Shown: positions 1 through 9,198, counted from the first letter of the stretch. The stretch: 55,974 bases of DNA from an uncultured Campylobacter sp. (GCF_938030785.1 NZ_CALHIK010000134.1:1-55974), one strand, 5' to 3'. Notes: generated from the sequence alone by a model not told the origin. Program-made: numbers and translations.

Positions 1-52
1 GTCTATCCAAATCGATAAAGCCGAGATCGCAAAATTTAAAAGCGAGCTATAG
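1..52 (+). CDS. 3' end of an unidentified gene (partial)
   Basis: Only the last 16 codons lie in the window; they end in TAG at 50-52 and read SIQIDKAEIAKFKSEL. The charged, helix-like composition fits the C-terminus of a real protein, but the fragment is too short to name. The frame is open to the window edge. The next 170 bases hold no gene I can support. Confidence 0.35.
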   Translation, partial: SIQIDKAEIAKFKSEL

Positions 53-223
53 TAAAATGCACGAGCAATATGGCCTTAAGACTTAATCCGCGATAATTTT
101 AACATGTCTCAAATATCGTTAAATCAGAGCTTTTCTCGATCCGCTTCGGCAAATTTCATCTCAATGCTTTGTAGGTATTAGGCTCTTGTGTGCTCGTCGC
201 ACCTCTTGCCGAGAGGGTAAAAT

Positions 224-1384
224 TTAGCTGGGCTTTTTCGACTTAAACGCCCTTTTTGCCGTCATATAAAAGCCGCTGAAGATAAAAAGCGCCATACAAA
301 GCGAGACGAGCGACCATAAAATTTTACCCGCTAGCCCGAAAAAATAGCCCGTGTGAAGCTGATAGTTCGCGTCTTTAAACTCGCCCACGGTGATACCCTC
401 CGTCTGCTTCTGCTTCGCGATTTTGTCCGCTTTTAGATCGACACTCGCGCCTTTTGGACGGGCGGTAGCGGGCGCGTCGGGCTCATAATACCTGACGCCG
501 ATCTTATCTCCCGCCGCGAGCATTAGGGTAAATTCCTTATACTCTATGCCGCTTGATCTGAATATCTCATAAGCCCTCTGCGCGTCGCTAAATTTATACG
601 TAGCGGGCTTTTTGCCCTCCTCTTTAGCAGATGCGGCGGCGTGATCTTTAGAAGCGGCGGCTTTAGGTGCGCTAGCTTGCGGTAAATTTTGCGAACTTAC
701 GAAAAGCTTCATCACCGCGTCGTTATACCAGCCGTACGACCAGTTAAGCCCGGTTAAGCAGATAAGCAGGTAAATCACTGCACTTAGCGAACCTAGGCTC
801 GTATGCAGATTGTAAAAAAGAGCGTATTTTTTGAGTTTAAAATTTGGCTTTATCGCCTCGATAAATTTACGCCTAAGCCTTGGGAAATGCAGCCATACGC
901 CGCTTATTACGAGTAGTATCATCGCTGTGGCGCTCGCACCTACGATCTGTTTACCAACCTCGCCTGCGGTTTTGTTGCCGCTTAGCGCTAGGCCTAAATT
1001 TCGATGCAGCGCCATCACCGTTAGCACAAAGCCCGTGCCGCGATCCTTGCCGATGATCTGCGCGGTGTATGGATTGACCAGATACGCATCATTTCTGTTT
1101 GCGTAAATGACGAAGGCTTCGTCATCGCTTTTGGGCACGACGAGCCTTACGGGCTGCTTAGCGCCCGTTTGCTCGCTAAAGCTTTGCAGGATTTTCTCCA
1201 CGCTTTGCATTTCGCCCGTTTTTTCGACCTTTTTAGAGCCCGCGTTTATTAGCGCCTCAAACTCGTGCTGATACGATAAAATCGCGCCCGTAACGCCAAT
1301 GATAAGCAGCGGTATAGAAAAAACTATCGACAAAATAAGATGGACGTTAAACAAAATTTTATTGCGCTTCAAAAGCGAGCTCAT
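224..1384 (-). CDS. PepSY-associated transmembrane protein
   Basis: 386-residue inner-membrane protein of the PepSY_TM type. I see four membrane segments (about residues 11-37, 146-167, 196-216 and 352-375). The first periplasmic loop carries the PepSY-like part, and conserved histidines sit in M-A-L-H-R-N-L (H127) and Y-N-L-H-T-S-L-G (H194). Family members are often linked to siderophore or flavin/heme-dependent reduction at the membrane, but no iron-uptake gene adjoins it here, so the substrate is unknown. The start is supported by AAGGATC six bases upstream of ATG, and a TATAAT box lies about 50 bases further up. The loop at residues 236-262 is Ala/Lys-rich and probably disordered. Confidence 0.85.
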   Translation of the reverse strand: MSSLLKRNKILFNVHLILSIVFSIPLLIIGVTGAILSYQHEFEALINAGSKKVEKTGEMQSVEKILQSFSEQTGAKQPVRLVVPKSDDEAFVIYANRNDAYLVNPYTAQIIGKDRGTGFVLTVMALHRNLGLALSGNKTAGEVGKQIVGASATAMILLVISGVWLHFPRLRRKFIEAIKPNFKLKKYALFYNLHTSLGSLSAVIYLLICLTGLNWSYGWYNDAVMKLFVSSQNLPQASAPKAAASKDHAAASAKEEGKKPATYKFSDAQRAYEIFRSSGIEYKEFTLMLAAGDKIGVRYYEPDAPATARPKGASVDLKADKIAKQKQTEGITVGEFKDANYQLHTGYFFGLAGKILWSLVSLCMALFIFSGFYMTAKRAFKSKKPS

Positions 1385-1433
1385 TGTAGATCCTTGCGAG
1401 ATAAATTTAATCTTTATTTGATTGAGGTTCGCA

Positions 1434-1439
1434 ATTATA
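1434..1439 (-). promoter_or_regulatory. -10 box for the PepSY gene
   Basis: TATAAT on the minus strand, about 50 bases upstream of the ATG at 1384, in an AT-rich stretch. Campylobacter sigma-70 promoters depend mainly on an extended -10 and have no conserved -35, so only the -10 is claimed. Confidence 0.5.
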
Positions 1440-1873
1440 TTGTGCGATTTTAAATATTTTCAAAAGCGAGGAATTGTTGTTTAAATTTAAGCGGCACATT
1501 TTAGGAAGCGCGGTGCGGCACAAAAACGGCGAGATCGCAGAGCGCCCAGGTACCTCACGCAATATCATAAACCGCGTGTCGTAGGATCTCAAAGCAAAAA
1601 TTTAATTCGACTTTCGCGCGGCAAGATCACGCCGGTGAGGTAAAATTCTAAGCGCACCTGATCTGCGTAAGAGTAGTCTGCTTTTATTTTAAATGAAACA
1701 TTGGTTTTAACTTAAGAAGCCCGAAATTACAATATCGAAATAGTAGTTTTTGACCCATTTTTTGATATAATCGGCGTCTAAATTTTAACGAAAAGCGGCC
1801 ACCTTGAACGAACAAAGACGCCGCTTTAGTATAAATTTAAAAGAGAAAATCGGGGACTTATAAAGGAGTTTAG
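1440..1873. other. Intergenic stretch without a supported gene; leader of the LVIVD gene
   Basis: No credible coding frame. On the plus strand there is a TATAAT box at 1766-1771. After it comes an inverted repeat AAAGCGGC (1792-1799) / GCCGCTTT (1820-1827) with a 20-base loop, which would fold in the leader RNA ahead of the gene at 1874. No T-run follows the stem, so it is not an ordinary terminator. A minus-strand frame at 1407-1592 has no ribosome site and no recognisable content. Confidence 0.45.
1766..1771 (+). promoter_or_regulatory. Candidate -10 box for the LVIVD protein gene
   Basis: TATAAT about 100 bases upstream of the ATG at 1874, which would give an unusually long leader containing a stem-loop. 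TTGACC at 1750-1755 resembles a -35 box but is only 10 bases from the -10, too close to be used with it. Confidence 0.4.
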
Positions 1874-4498
1874 ATGATAGATCCTAACGCAAAGAGAAAA
1901 CGACAATTTACGATATGCTTTGCTATTTTAATGGTTATTCTGCCGCTTGCTTTTTTGTGCATGAAATATATCGATAAAGAGCCCGACGATTTAAAGCAGA
2001 GCTCTACTATCGATCAGCCGACGATGCAGAAAAAAGAGACGAGCAAAGAAAATTTTCAAATTCCGCAAAATAGCGATAAATTTATCGGCAAGAACGACGC
2101 AACGATTGAAAAAGATATCGCAAACAACTCCGTTCAAATTCCGCCTATCGATAAAGCGTCCGAAAATTCAGAACAAAGCCCGGCTATCGATCAGCACGCG
2201 ATACCGAAAAAAGAGGCAAGTAAAGAAAGGGTTGAAATTCCACAAAATAGCGCCAAATTTACTAACAAGAAAAGCAATAAATTTACGGGCAAAAAAGACG
2301 TAACGATATATAAAAAAGATATCATAAATAACTCCGTTCAAATTCCGTTTGAAGTGCGCGATATGATGGTATCTCACAGCAAAAAGAGGCTATACACTCT
2401 CGGACACGACAGAGACGGTATAAGCGTGATAGATATATCAAATTTAAACCGCATAGAGCTGCTCGGGCTTTTTTATTTCCCGGAGGCTAGATATAACGTA
2501 GAAAATATCCAAGCGGCCGAGTCAAACGACGGAGAAAGCCTATATGTTGTAAGCCCGAATTTAGGTATTCTACGCCTTGACGTTAGAGACCCTAAAAATA
2601 CAAAAATCGCGACTAAATTTCAAGCCAAAGGTTTCTCTAGAATAAAGCTAAGCGAAAATAATAAGCTAGCCTACGTAAAAGCCAAAAACGGTATGGTTAT
2701 TTTAGATATTTCGTCGGATAATATAAAAATGATAGGCGAGTTTATAGGTATGGAGACCTTTAATCCGATAGAAAAAGGCGATATAGCTGTATACTCGGAC
2801 AAATACGTTTTTATGTCGGACTTCGCGGGTCTTCATGTGCTTGACGTGAGCGATCCGAAAAACATAAAAGAGGTTTATAGACGAGATAATTTCGGAGTCA
2901 TTATAAATTTACAAATTTCTGCCGATAAAAAATATCTATACGCAAACGAACTTCATAATTTTAATGTTTACGGCATCAAAAACATAGACGATATCGAGCA
3001 TCTGAAAAACTATACCGTTAGCAATAGAATTTATACTTTTGATATCGGCGGGGATGACGAAATAATATATTTGTCTAGAAGCAAAGACGGCTCGGACGAT
3101 ACGGCTTTGCCGAGCATAGACGTCTTAGATATTTCCGGCGGATTTGAGCCTACCCGCCTAAAAAGCTATTATATGCCGGAGGCTGATGATGTAAATTCGG
3201 CGCTACCTTTAGACGAACGCCGCATGATTATATCTTTGGTGTCCGATTTTAAAGGTTTTATAAGCGTTATAAAAAATAACGATGATACAAATACTTTAAC
3301 AGAAGAACCCATAAAAAATGAGATAGGAAGCAAAGAGCTAGAGGATTCAAGTAAAAATATAGACAAATCAAAGCCTGTTTGGGATCTGCCTTTTTCTCAA
3401 AACGGCTTTTCATCTATCAATATGGCCGTATCTACCGACGACGGATATATATTGGCCGGAGAGTACGAAAGCGGTAGAAGTCCCGATCTTTTTATGAAGG
3501 TTGATAAGAGCGGGCGCGAAATTTGGAGAAAAATAATCGATAAAAGCTTCATCGGAAGAGGAAATTTAATAGCAGCCCAGATGCAAAGCTACTACGTATT
3601 AGGAAACGAAGAGGCGGCTTACGTAGTAGATAAGGCGACATATAAAATCTCAAATACGCTTCCTCGCGCCCTAAAACAGATAGCTCCGACTGATAATGAT
3701 GAATTTGTGGCGTGCGATTATGGAAATAATATATTTAGAATGGATAAAAACGCAAAAATAATCTGGGAGAAACCGATCGACGTTTCGCATCTGCCAGATA
3801 CTTTTTATAACAGTTACATTTACGATGGAACATCCCCGGATAAGCAACCGGAGGTAAAGAAAATTAAAGAACCGAAAGACGGTCTTATAAAGATATTAAA
3901 AACGAGCGACGGAGGTTTTATTCTGGTCGTAGAAGAGCTAGGAATTCTTAAATTTAACCCGGACGGAAACCTTATATTTGAAACCAAAATAGATATGAAC
4001 GGGTATTTTTTAAAAGATATGATCGAGAGCGACGACGGCTCGATTTTGATGTTATTTGAAACAAGTAATACCGCCGATATTATAAAGCTAAATGGCCAAG
4101 GCGAGCTTATAAAAAAATCGACCGTTTATCAAAGTAAAGATTCATTTTATCTAGCCTCTATCGCTAAATACAAGGAAGGCAAATATTTAATAGGGCTTAA
4201 GTTATCAAAAGATGATCGCCTGCTGCTTCTTGAAATAGACGGCGAAAACAATGTAACGGATCAAAAATATATAGACAATCTCGGAAAATATGTAGCCTTT
4301 CATAATCTATTAAATATACCGGACAGAGGCGTGTTAATCGCGGGACGTAGAACATATACAAAAATAAGACCACCTGAATATATAGGAGGCGAGCTAGTAA
4401 AACTCTCCGACTACCATATAGAAGAAGCCTATATGTTTATAGTAAATTTTCACCAAAAGCTAAGCGAGCAAAATTTTAGCGCCGAAGATAGAGAGTAA
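1874..4498 (+). CDS. Membrane-anchored LVIVD / beta-propeller repeat protein
   Basis: 874 residues. One N-terminal membrane segment (about 11-30) is followed by a Lys/Ser/Asn-rich linker with an internal duplication (residues 42-90 and 101-158), then beta-propeller-like repeats. The first set (about 165-480) has the LVIVD pattern, for example G-I-S-V-I-D-I-S, V-L-D-V-S-D-P-K-N and V-L-D-I-S-G-G. The second set (about 500-860) has repeated D-G-x-x-L-x-G-E/V blades like quinoprotein or delta-60-type propellers. It is probably anchored in the inner membrane and faces the periplasm, in a binding or scaffold role; no catalytic motif is visible. Strong AAAGGAG before the ATG. The gene is clearly more AT-rich than neighbouring housekeeping genes, which suggests acquisition or relaxed codon use. 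Confidence 0.75.
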   Translation: MIDPNAKRKRQFTICFAILMVILPLAFLCMKYIDKEPDDLKQSSTIDQPTMQKKETSKENFQIPQNSDKFIGKNDATIEKDIANNSVQIPPIDKASENSEQSPAIDQHAIPKKEASKERVEIPQNSAKFTNKKSNKFTGKKDVTIYKKDIINNSVQIPFEVRDMMVSHSKKRLYTLGHDRDGISVIDISNLNRIELLGLFYFPEARYNVENIQAAESNDGESLYVVSPNLGILRLDVRDPKNTKIATKFQAKGFSRIKLSENNKLAYVKAKNGMVILDISSDNIKMIGEFIGMETFNPIEKGDIAVYSDKYVFMSDFAGLHVLDVSDPKNIKEVYRRDNFGVIINLQISADKKYLYANELHNFNVYGIKNIDDIEHLKNYTVSNRIYTFDIGGDDEIIYLSRSKDGSDDTALPSIDVLDISGGFEPTRLKSYYMPEADDVNSALPLDERRMIISLVSDFKGFISVIKNNDDTNTLTEEPIKNEIGSKELEDSSKNIDKSKPVWDLPFSQNGFSSINMAVSTDDGYILAGEYESGRSPDLFMKVDKSGREIWRKIIDKSFIGRGNLIAAQMQSYYVLGNEEAAYVVDKATYKISNTLPRALKQIAPTDNDEFVACDYGNNIFRMDKNAKIIWEKPIDVSHLPDTFYNSYIYDGTSPDKQPEVKKIKEPKDGLIKILKTSDGGFILVVEELGILKFNPDGNLIFETKIDMNGYFLKDMIESDDGSILMLFETSNTADIIKLNGQGELIKKSTVYQSKDSFYLASIAKYKEGKYLIGLKLSKDDRLLLLEIDGENNVTDQKYIDNLGKYVAFHNLLNIPDRGVLIAGRRTYTKIRPPEYIGGELVKLSDYHIEEAYMFIVNFHQKLSEQNFSAEDRE

Positions 4499-4527
4499 AG
4501 CGCTAAATTAGCGTCTAAATTTAATGA

Positions 4528-4734
4528 AAGAGCTTTGACGAAATTAGCTACGCCGCAGGGTTTGCAAGATGGAACGTAAAAATAATCAGCATACGCGGCA
4601 AAAATAGCGGTGTTAAATTCGGGGCGGGATTTTTATATGCACGAAGGGATATAGATTTTTTGCAAAATTTTATATCAGAAAAGCTCGCTGAAATTTCAAA
4701 AGCTAAAGCGGCCGAACAAGATGCCTGGGCTTAA
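4528..4734 (+). pseudogene. C-terminal remnant of a paralogue of the next gene
   Basis: An open stretch of 68 codons follows a TGA at 4525-4527 and ends in TAA at 4732-4734, with no ATG or GTG near its beginning. The translation looks genuinely coding: it includes S-F-D-E-I-S-Y-A-A-G-F-A-R-W, S-G-V-K-F-G-A-G-F-L and a charged helical tail. Its Y-A-R-R-D-I-D-F-L-Q-N-F-I matches the spacing of Y-A-Q-Q-D-I-K-F-I-E-A-E-I near the C-terminus of the intact gene that starts 36 bases downstream. I infer the tail of a tandem duplicate whose 5' part is lost. Confidence 0.45.
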
Positions 4735-4770
4735 TTTAACGCTAAAAATATCTAAATTTAAGGCGGTGGC

Positions 4771-5490
4771 ATGATATTTTTATATTTGATATTTGGCATA
4801 AATCTTTTACTGTTTGGGCTTGCTATTTTAAAAAGCATGGTTTTTATAAGCAAAGCCTCTTATAAAACCGTGCAAAAGGGCGCCTGGCTCATACCTCCTA
4901 GCCCCATAGCAAAAACTATGCTTATCGTGCTATTTTTATCCTGGGGTTCGCTGGTAGCATTTGATGAGCCTTGGATAAAAACAACAAAAGGCAGAGGTAA
5001 AGTTGCATGCTTTGATACAAACGACCCTCTATGCGTAGGCGGGTATATACAAAGAGGCGGCGGCGAGACCACACTTGTGATCGTGATGGGTCTTGCAATG
5101 ATGCTAATTGCCATACTGCCGTTATCTGAAAAGGGCGTCATTATAGATAGCCGCACCGTAAGGAAAGAATGGAGATTTTTATCGTTTAAATTTAGCACAA
5201 AGATCGATATAGAAAATGCCCTTACGGAGAAAGGGATGAGGGGCGAGATGCCGATTTTGATAGTAGAAGACGGGCAAAGTGGCAAAAATTTTACGCTCTC
5301 ATTCCCATACGCACAGCAAGATATAAAATTTATCGAAGCAGAAATAAGAAAGAGGCGCTATAAGATGATGAAATCAAAAGAGGCAAAAGCTCCCAAATCC
5401 GCGCTCAAAAAAACCATAAACTTAAAAGGGGCGAGCAAGTGCGCAAACATAGAAATTCTAAAAAACGACAAAGAGGACGCGGGCGATTAA
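4771..5490 (+). CDS. Hypothetical membrane protein with a PH-like C-terminal domain
   Basis: 239 residues, not recognised as a named family. Three membrane segments (about 1-25, 46-66 and 96-117) are followed by a strand-rich domain at about 118-195, with a final helix D-I-K-F-I-E-A-E-I, reminiscent of bacterial PH/YcxB-like domains. A Lys-rich tail follows. A cysteine pair lies in the second loop (V-A-C-F-D-T-N-D-P-L-C). GGCGGTGG precedes the ATG. It lies directly after the decayed fragment at 4528-4734, which appears to be its paralogue. Codon use is AT-rich, as in the preceding gene. Confidence 0.6.
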   Translation: MIFLYLIFGINLLLFGLAILKSMVFISKASYKTVQKGAWLIPPSPIAKTMLIVLFLSWGSLVAFDEPWIKTTKGRGKVACFDTNDPLCVGGYIQRGGGETTLVIVMGLAMMLIAILPLSEKGVIIDSRTVRKEWRFLSFKFSTKIDIENALTEKGMRGEMPILIVEDGQSGKNFTLSFPYAQQDIKFIEAEIRKRRYKMMKSKEAKAPKSALKKTINLKGASKCANIEILKNDKEDAGD

Positions 5491-5610
5491 ATTTTAAATT
5501 TAGCCACGCGCGAGCAATAGCTGTGAAAATTTATGACAAGTTGCGGCGAAGAGACGTAATGATCGCGCGAGTAGTAGCCGTAAAATTTATGCGAGTGTGC
5601 GAACAAGTGC

Positions 5611-5660
5611 GCGCAAGCCCAAAAAGACGAACCCAGCGCAAGCCTAAAAAGACGAGCCGG
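5611..5660 (+). repeat. Two-copy 25-bp direct repeat
   Basis: The 25-bp unit beginning GCGCAAGCC and continuing AAAAAGACGA is present at 5611 and 5636 with few differences, in the non-coding gap between the membrane protein and the DMT transporter. No function is evident. Confidence 0.45.
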
Positions 5661-5782
5661 ACGCTTAAAATTTAACTCGCGATTTTAAAATCCTAAATTC
5701 CAAATCGCTCCGCCAAAATTTAGCCTATTTTTTACCTAAAATTTCGTAGAATTACGACTTTAAATTTTCAAAAAGGACACAG

Positions 5783-6676
5783 ATGAATAAAAGTTTGGAA
5801 TTTAGAGCCGACATCGGAATGCTCTTCGTGGCGATCGCTTTTGGGCTCGGGTATCTGCCCACCTCGCAGGCGCTTGCGAGCAACAACGTCTTCGTGCTGC
5901 TATTTTGGCGCTTTTTCGCCGCGAGCATCATCGCAGGCGCGATATTTTTCCCAAAGCTCAAAGCGCTCACTTCGCGCGAGATCAAGTACGGCGCGGTGCT
6001 TAGCCTATTTTTATTCGCGGGCTTTACGTCGCAGACCTTCGCCTTTAAATTTGCGCAAAGCTCCTCCGTGGCGTTCATCATCGGCCTAAACGTCGCGCTC
6101 GTACCCTTCATCGCCGCGGCGCTGTTTAGACATAAAATTTACTCCTACGCCTACGCGGGCATCGCGCTTGCGATCGCTGGGCTCTATCTCATCGGCGACA
6201 CGCAGCTAGGCCTGGGCAAGGGCGAAGCGCTGGCGCTAGTCTGCGCGTGCGCGTATTCGTTTCACATCGTGCTAACCAACCGCTTCGTTCAAAGCTGCGA
6301 CGTAGCGGGCATCGCCTACGTACAGATCCTCTGCTTAAGCGTGCTTTGCTGCTTTGCGACGATCTTTTTTGAAAAGGTCAGCATCGTGCCGGTGATGGAC
6401 CGAAGCTTTTTCGTCGCGATGGCGGTGATCTGCCTGCTGGGAACGGTTTTTGGCTTTTTCGCGCAGGCTTTGATGCAAAAATACACGACGCCCGTAAAAA
6501 CCGCTCTGTTTTTCACGCTAGAGCCCGTAACGGCGGGTATTATGGGCGTATTCGTGGGCGGCGAAAGGCTAAGCGCGATGCAAATTTTAGGCGCGGCGCT
6601 CATCCTCGCGGGCGTTTTGATAAGCGAGATCGGAAGCTACCTCAGCGCGAAACGGAGCAGATCCGCAGACGTTTGA
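5783..6676 (+). CDS. EamA/DMT-family transporter
   Basis: 297 residues, the usual size of a 10-helix drug/metabolite transporter built from two EamA repeats. Hydrophobic segments fill nearly the whole length, and the second repeat ends with the typical F-F-T-L-E-P-V and G-G-E-R-L patterns followed by G-A-A-L-I-L-A-G-V-L-I. Members export amino acids, nucleobases or other metabolites across the inner membrane; the substrate cannot be told from sequence. AAGGACAC precedes the ATG. The gene stands alone between two repeat-rich gaps. Confidence 0.88.
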   Translation: MNKSLEFRADIGMLFVAIAFGLGYLPTSQALASNNVFVLLFWRFFAASIIAGAIFFPKLKALTSREIKYGAVLSLFLFAGFTSQTFAFKFAQSSSVAFIIGLNVALVPFIAAALFRHKIYSYAYAGIALAIAGLYLIGDTQLGLGKGEALALVCACAYSFHIVLTNRFVQSCDVAGIAYVQILCLSVLCCFATIFFEKVSIVPVMDRSFFVAMAVICLLGTVFGFFAQALMQKYTTPVKTALFFTLEPVTAGIMGVFVGGERLSAMQILGAALILAGVLISEIGSYLSAKRSRSADV

Positions 6677-6881
6677 TTTTGCGGTGCCATAAAATTCCGC
6701 GCCGCATAAAATTTGCACGCGAAATTCCTTGCCGAAAAAATTCTGCGTCTTAAAATTTCGCGGCGAAATTCTGTTTTAGAATTTTACGAAGCAAAGCCGA
6801 GCGGCGGAATTTTAGCGATGAAATTTTGTCCGTTAAGCAGCGCGATGATAAAATAACGAAATTTTAAAAAAGGAGCCATTT

Positions 6882-7595
6882 ATGAAAAAAATCATCCTTC
6901 TTGTAGCCGCGCTTGCGGGCATGCTGTTTGCCAAAAGCGTAGAGCTAGAGACGCCGCCCAATCATAAAGACGGCGTAAATCACCTGGAATTAGTGCTAGT
7001 TTTAGATAAATCGGGCTCAATGAGCGGGCTTGAGAGCGATACGATCGGCGGATTTAACTCGATGATAGAAAAGGAGCGCAAAGAGGGCATCGACGCCAGC
7101 GTCACGACCGTGCTTTTCGATACGAAATTTAACGTCATCCACGATCGCACGCCGCTTAAAAAGGTCGAAAATCTAACGTCCAAAGAGTACTCCGCCTACG
7201 GCAATACCGCGCTACTAGATGCGATCGGCAACACGATAGCGCGTATCGAGCGAGTGCCGGATATCTATGCCAAAAACAATCGCGTGCTTTTCGTCATCAT
7301 CACCGACGGCTACGAAAACTCAAGCTGCGAATACTCCAGAGCGCAGATTAAGAAGATGATTAGCGACAAGCAGGAAAAATACGACTGGGAATTTATATTT
7401 TTGGGCGCTAATATCGACGCCGCGAGCGAAGCGTAAAGCATCGGTATCAAAAGCGAAAACGCCCTAAAATACGAGAATTCCAAAGAGGGCGTGAGTAAAA
7501 ATTTCGAAGCGGCAGCCGAGATATCCAAAGACGTAGCGACCGACAACAAAGCAAACTCGAAATGGCGCGACAAGGTGCTTCAGGATAAAAAATAG
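6882..7595 (+). pseudogene. Secreted von Willebrand A domain protein interrupted by an in-frame stop
   Basis: The first 184 codons encode a signal peptide (about residues 1-18) and a VWA domain with a complete MIDAS: D-K-S-G-S, the G-N-T-A-L-L-D loop and I-I-T-D-G-Y-E. After F-L-G-A-N-I-D-A-A-S-E-A comes TAA at 7434-7436. The same frame then continues for 52 codons, starting S-I-G-I-K-S-E-N-A-L, to TAG at 7593-7595. VWA proteins of this kind usually run straight on from G-A-N-I-D-A with A-x-x-I-G-I, so I infer that one sense codon became TAA. The VWA core itself is intact, so a truncated 184-aa protein could still be made. The start has AAAGGAG upstream. A sequencing error or stop readthrough cannot be excluded. 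Confidence 0.7.
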
Positions 7596-7892
7596 CGAAG
7601 CGCAAAGCAAGGCGCGCTAGAAAATGAAGCGCCGCTACGAAGCGAGCGGCACAAAAATAGGCGGCGGACGTGAAAACATTCGGCGCAAAACGAGCTTTAG
7701 CAAAAACACGAGCGGCGGCGCAGAATCATAAATTTGCTCGCCAAATTTAAATGCTTCGCGCAAGCAGTGCTAATTTACGGCGCACAAGTTCCGCTCTTCG
7801 CAAGCGACACGTAAATTTCGCCGCCACGAAACGGGCGCAGCTACCAAGTGCAGCTGAATTAAAATTTCGTAAATTTAAAGAGGAGGAAACTT

Positions 7893-8999
7893 ATGAAGGT
7901 ATCCGAGATCGACACGCCGGCGCTGCTGATTGATCGCGAAATCGTGCTTCGCAATCTGCAAAAGATGCAAAGCTATGCAGACGCCGCGGGCGTGAGCCTG
8001 CGCCCGCACACCAAAACGCACAAAATGCCCTATTTCGCGAAGCTGCAAGAAAGCTTCGGCGCTGCGGGCATCACGGTCGCCAAAACGGGCGAGGCCGAGA
8101 TCATGGCGGCAAACGGGCTGAAAGATATATTTATCGCAAACGAGATCGCTGGCGAGCTAAAATTTCAGCGCATCATCGCGCTTTTGCGCGCGGGGATAAA
8201 CTTAAGCTTCGGCGCAGATAGCATAGAGCAGGCAAGCCTGATAGAGTGCGCCTTTGAGCGCAGCGGCACGAAGGCCTGCGTGCTTGCCGAGATCGAAGTG
8301 GGCGAAAACCGCTCTGGCTTCGTAGAAAAGCAGGATTTCACGGCGTTTATAAAATTTCTAAAAGGCTGCAAAAATATAGAATTCCGCGGCGTATTCTCCC
8401 ACGACGGCCACTCCTACAAGGCCGCTGATAAAAGCGAATGCGAGCGCATCCACCTAGCCGCGCAGCGCCGCACGCTGGAGTTTGCGGATATCGCGCGCGA
8501 GCTAGCTCTGCCCGCACGCGTCGTTAGTATCGGCTCGACGCCCTCGCTCATCAACGATTTTGAAATTTTAAAGGGCGTCACCGAGATCCGCCCGGGCACA
8601 TATATCTTTATGGACGCCTCACAGGCGCAGGCGTACGGCGATTATTCAATGAACGCCGCAAGCATCCTTACGACCGTCATCAGCAGACCTACGGCGGATC
8701 GCATCATCACCGACGTCGGCGCCAAGGGGCTCACGCAGCAAAGGCGCACCGAGGGCTTTACGGCAACGCCCGGGCTCGGACGCATAAAGGGCACGGACGT
8801 GTGGATAAAGGGCGTTTACGACGAGCATGCGATCATCTACGACAGAGCGCTGCGAGATGCCGTGCGCGTGGGCGATCGACTCGAAATTTATCCAAACCAC
8901 ATCTGCCCCGTCGTAAATTTACACGAGTTCGCCTATCTCGTTAGCGGCGGCGAGGTCATAGAAAAGATCGCTGTGCTATGCAGAGGCAAGCTGCAATGA
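7893..8999 (+). CDS. PLP- and metal-dependent D-threonine aldolase / D-serine dehydratase-like enzyme
   Basis: 368 residues, fold-type III (alanine racemase N-terminal) barrel plus a DSD-type C-terminal beta domain. The PLP-lysine region is R-P-H-T-K-T-H-K-M-P near residue 42, and the C-terminus has the zinc-site pattern Y-P-N-H-I-C-P typical of eukaryotic-type D-serine dehydratases and low-specificity D-threonine aldolases. It likely cleaves or deaminates a D-hydroxy amino acid in the cytoplasm, giving glycine plus aldehyde or a keto acid; sequence alone does not separate the two activities. A very strong site (GAGGAGG) precedes the ATG. It appears monocistronic and follows a repeat-rich gap. 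Confidence 0.85.
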   Translation: MKVSEIDTPALLIDREIVLRNLQKMQSYADAAGVSLRPHTKTHKMPYFAKLQESFGAAGITVAKTGEAEIMAANGLKDIFIANEIAGELKFQRIIALLRAGINLSFGADSIEQASLIECAFERSGTKACVLAEIEVGENRSGFVEKQDFTAFIKFLKGCKNIEFRGVFSHDGHSYKAADKSECERIHLAAQRRTLEFADIARELALPARVVSIGSTPSLINDFEILKGVTEIRPGTYIFMDASQAQAYGDYSMNAASILTTVISRPTADRIITDVGAKGLTQQRRTEGFTATPGLGRIKGTDVWIKGVYDEHAIIYDRALRDAVRVGDRLEIYPNHICPVVNLHEFAYLVSGGEVIEKIAVLCRGKLQ

Positions 9000-9198
9000 G
9001 CGGGCAAAATTTAAAGGTGCGGCTACTGAGAGTTTGCGAAGCAGGATAGACTGCAATGAGCGGTAAATTTTAAATGCGCAGCGAGGTAAAATTTTAGCTT
9101 CGATAGATCGCGGCTAAATTTAAAGCGTGCGAGTTGGGCTAAATCGTTCTGCTCTGCCCGCGTAGAATTTTATCCCTTGTGCGAGCGAGCTTCACCCG

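Noticed and set aside
1407..1592. 61-codon minus-strand frame upstream of the PepSY gene
   Set aside because: No ribosome site, covers the promoter of the PepSY gene, and the product shows no domain or membrane pattern.
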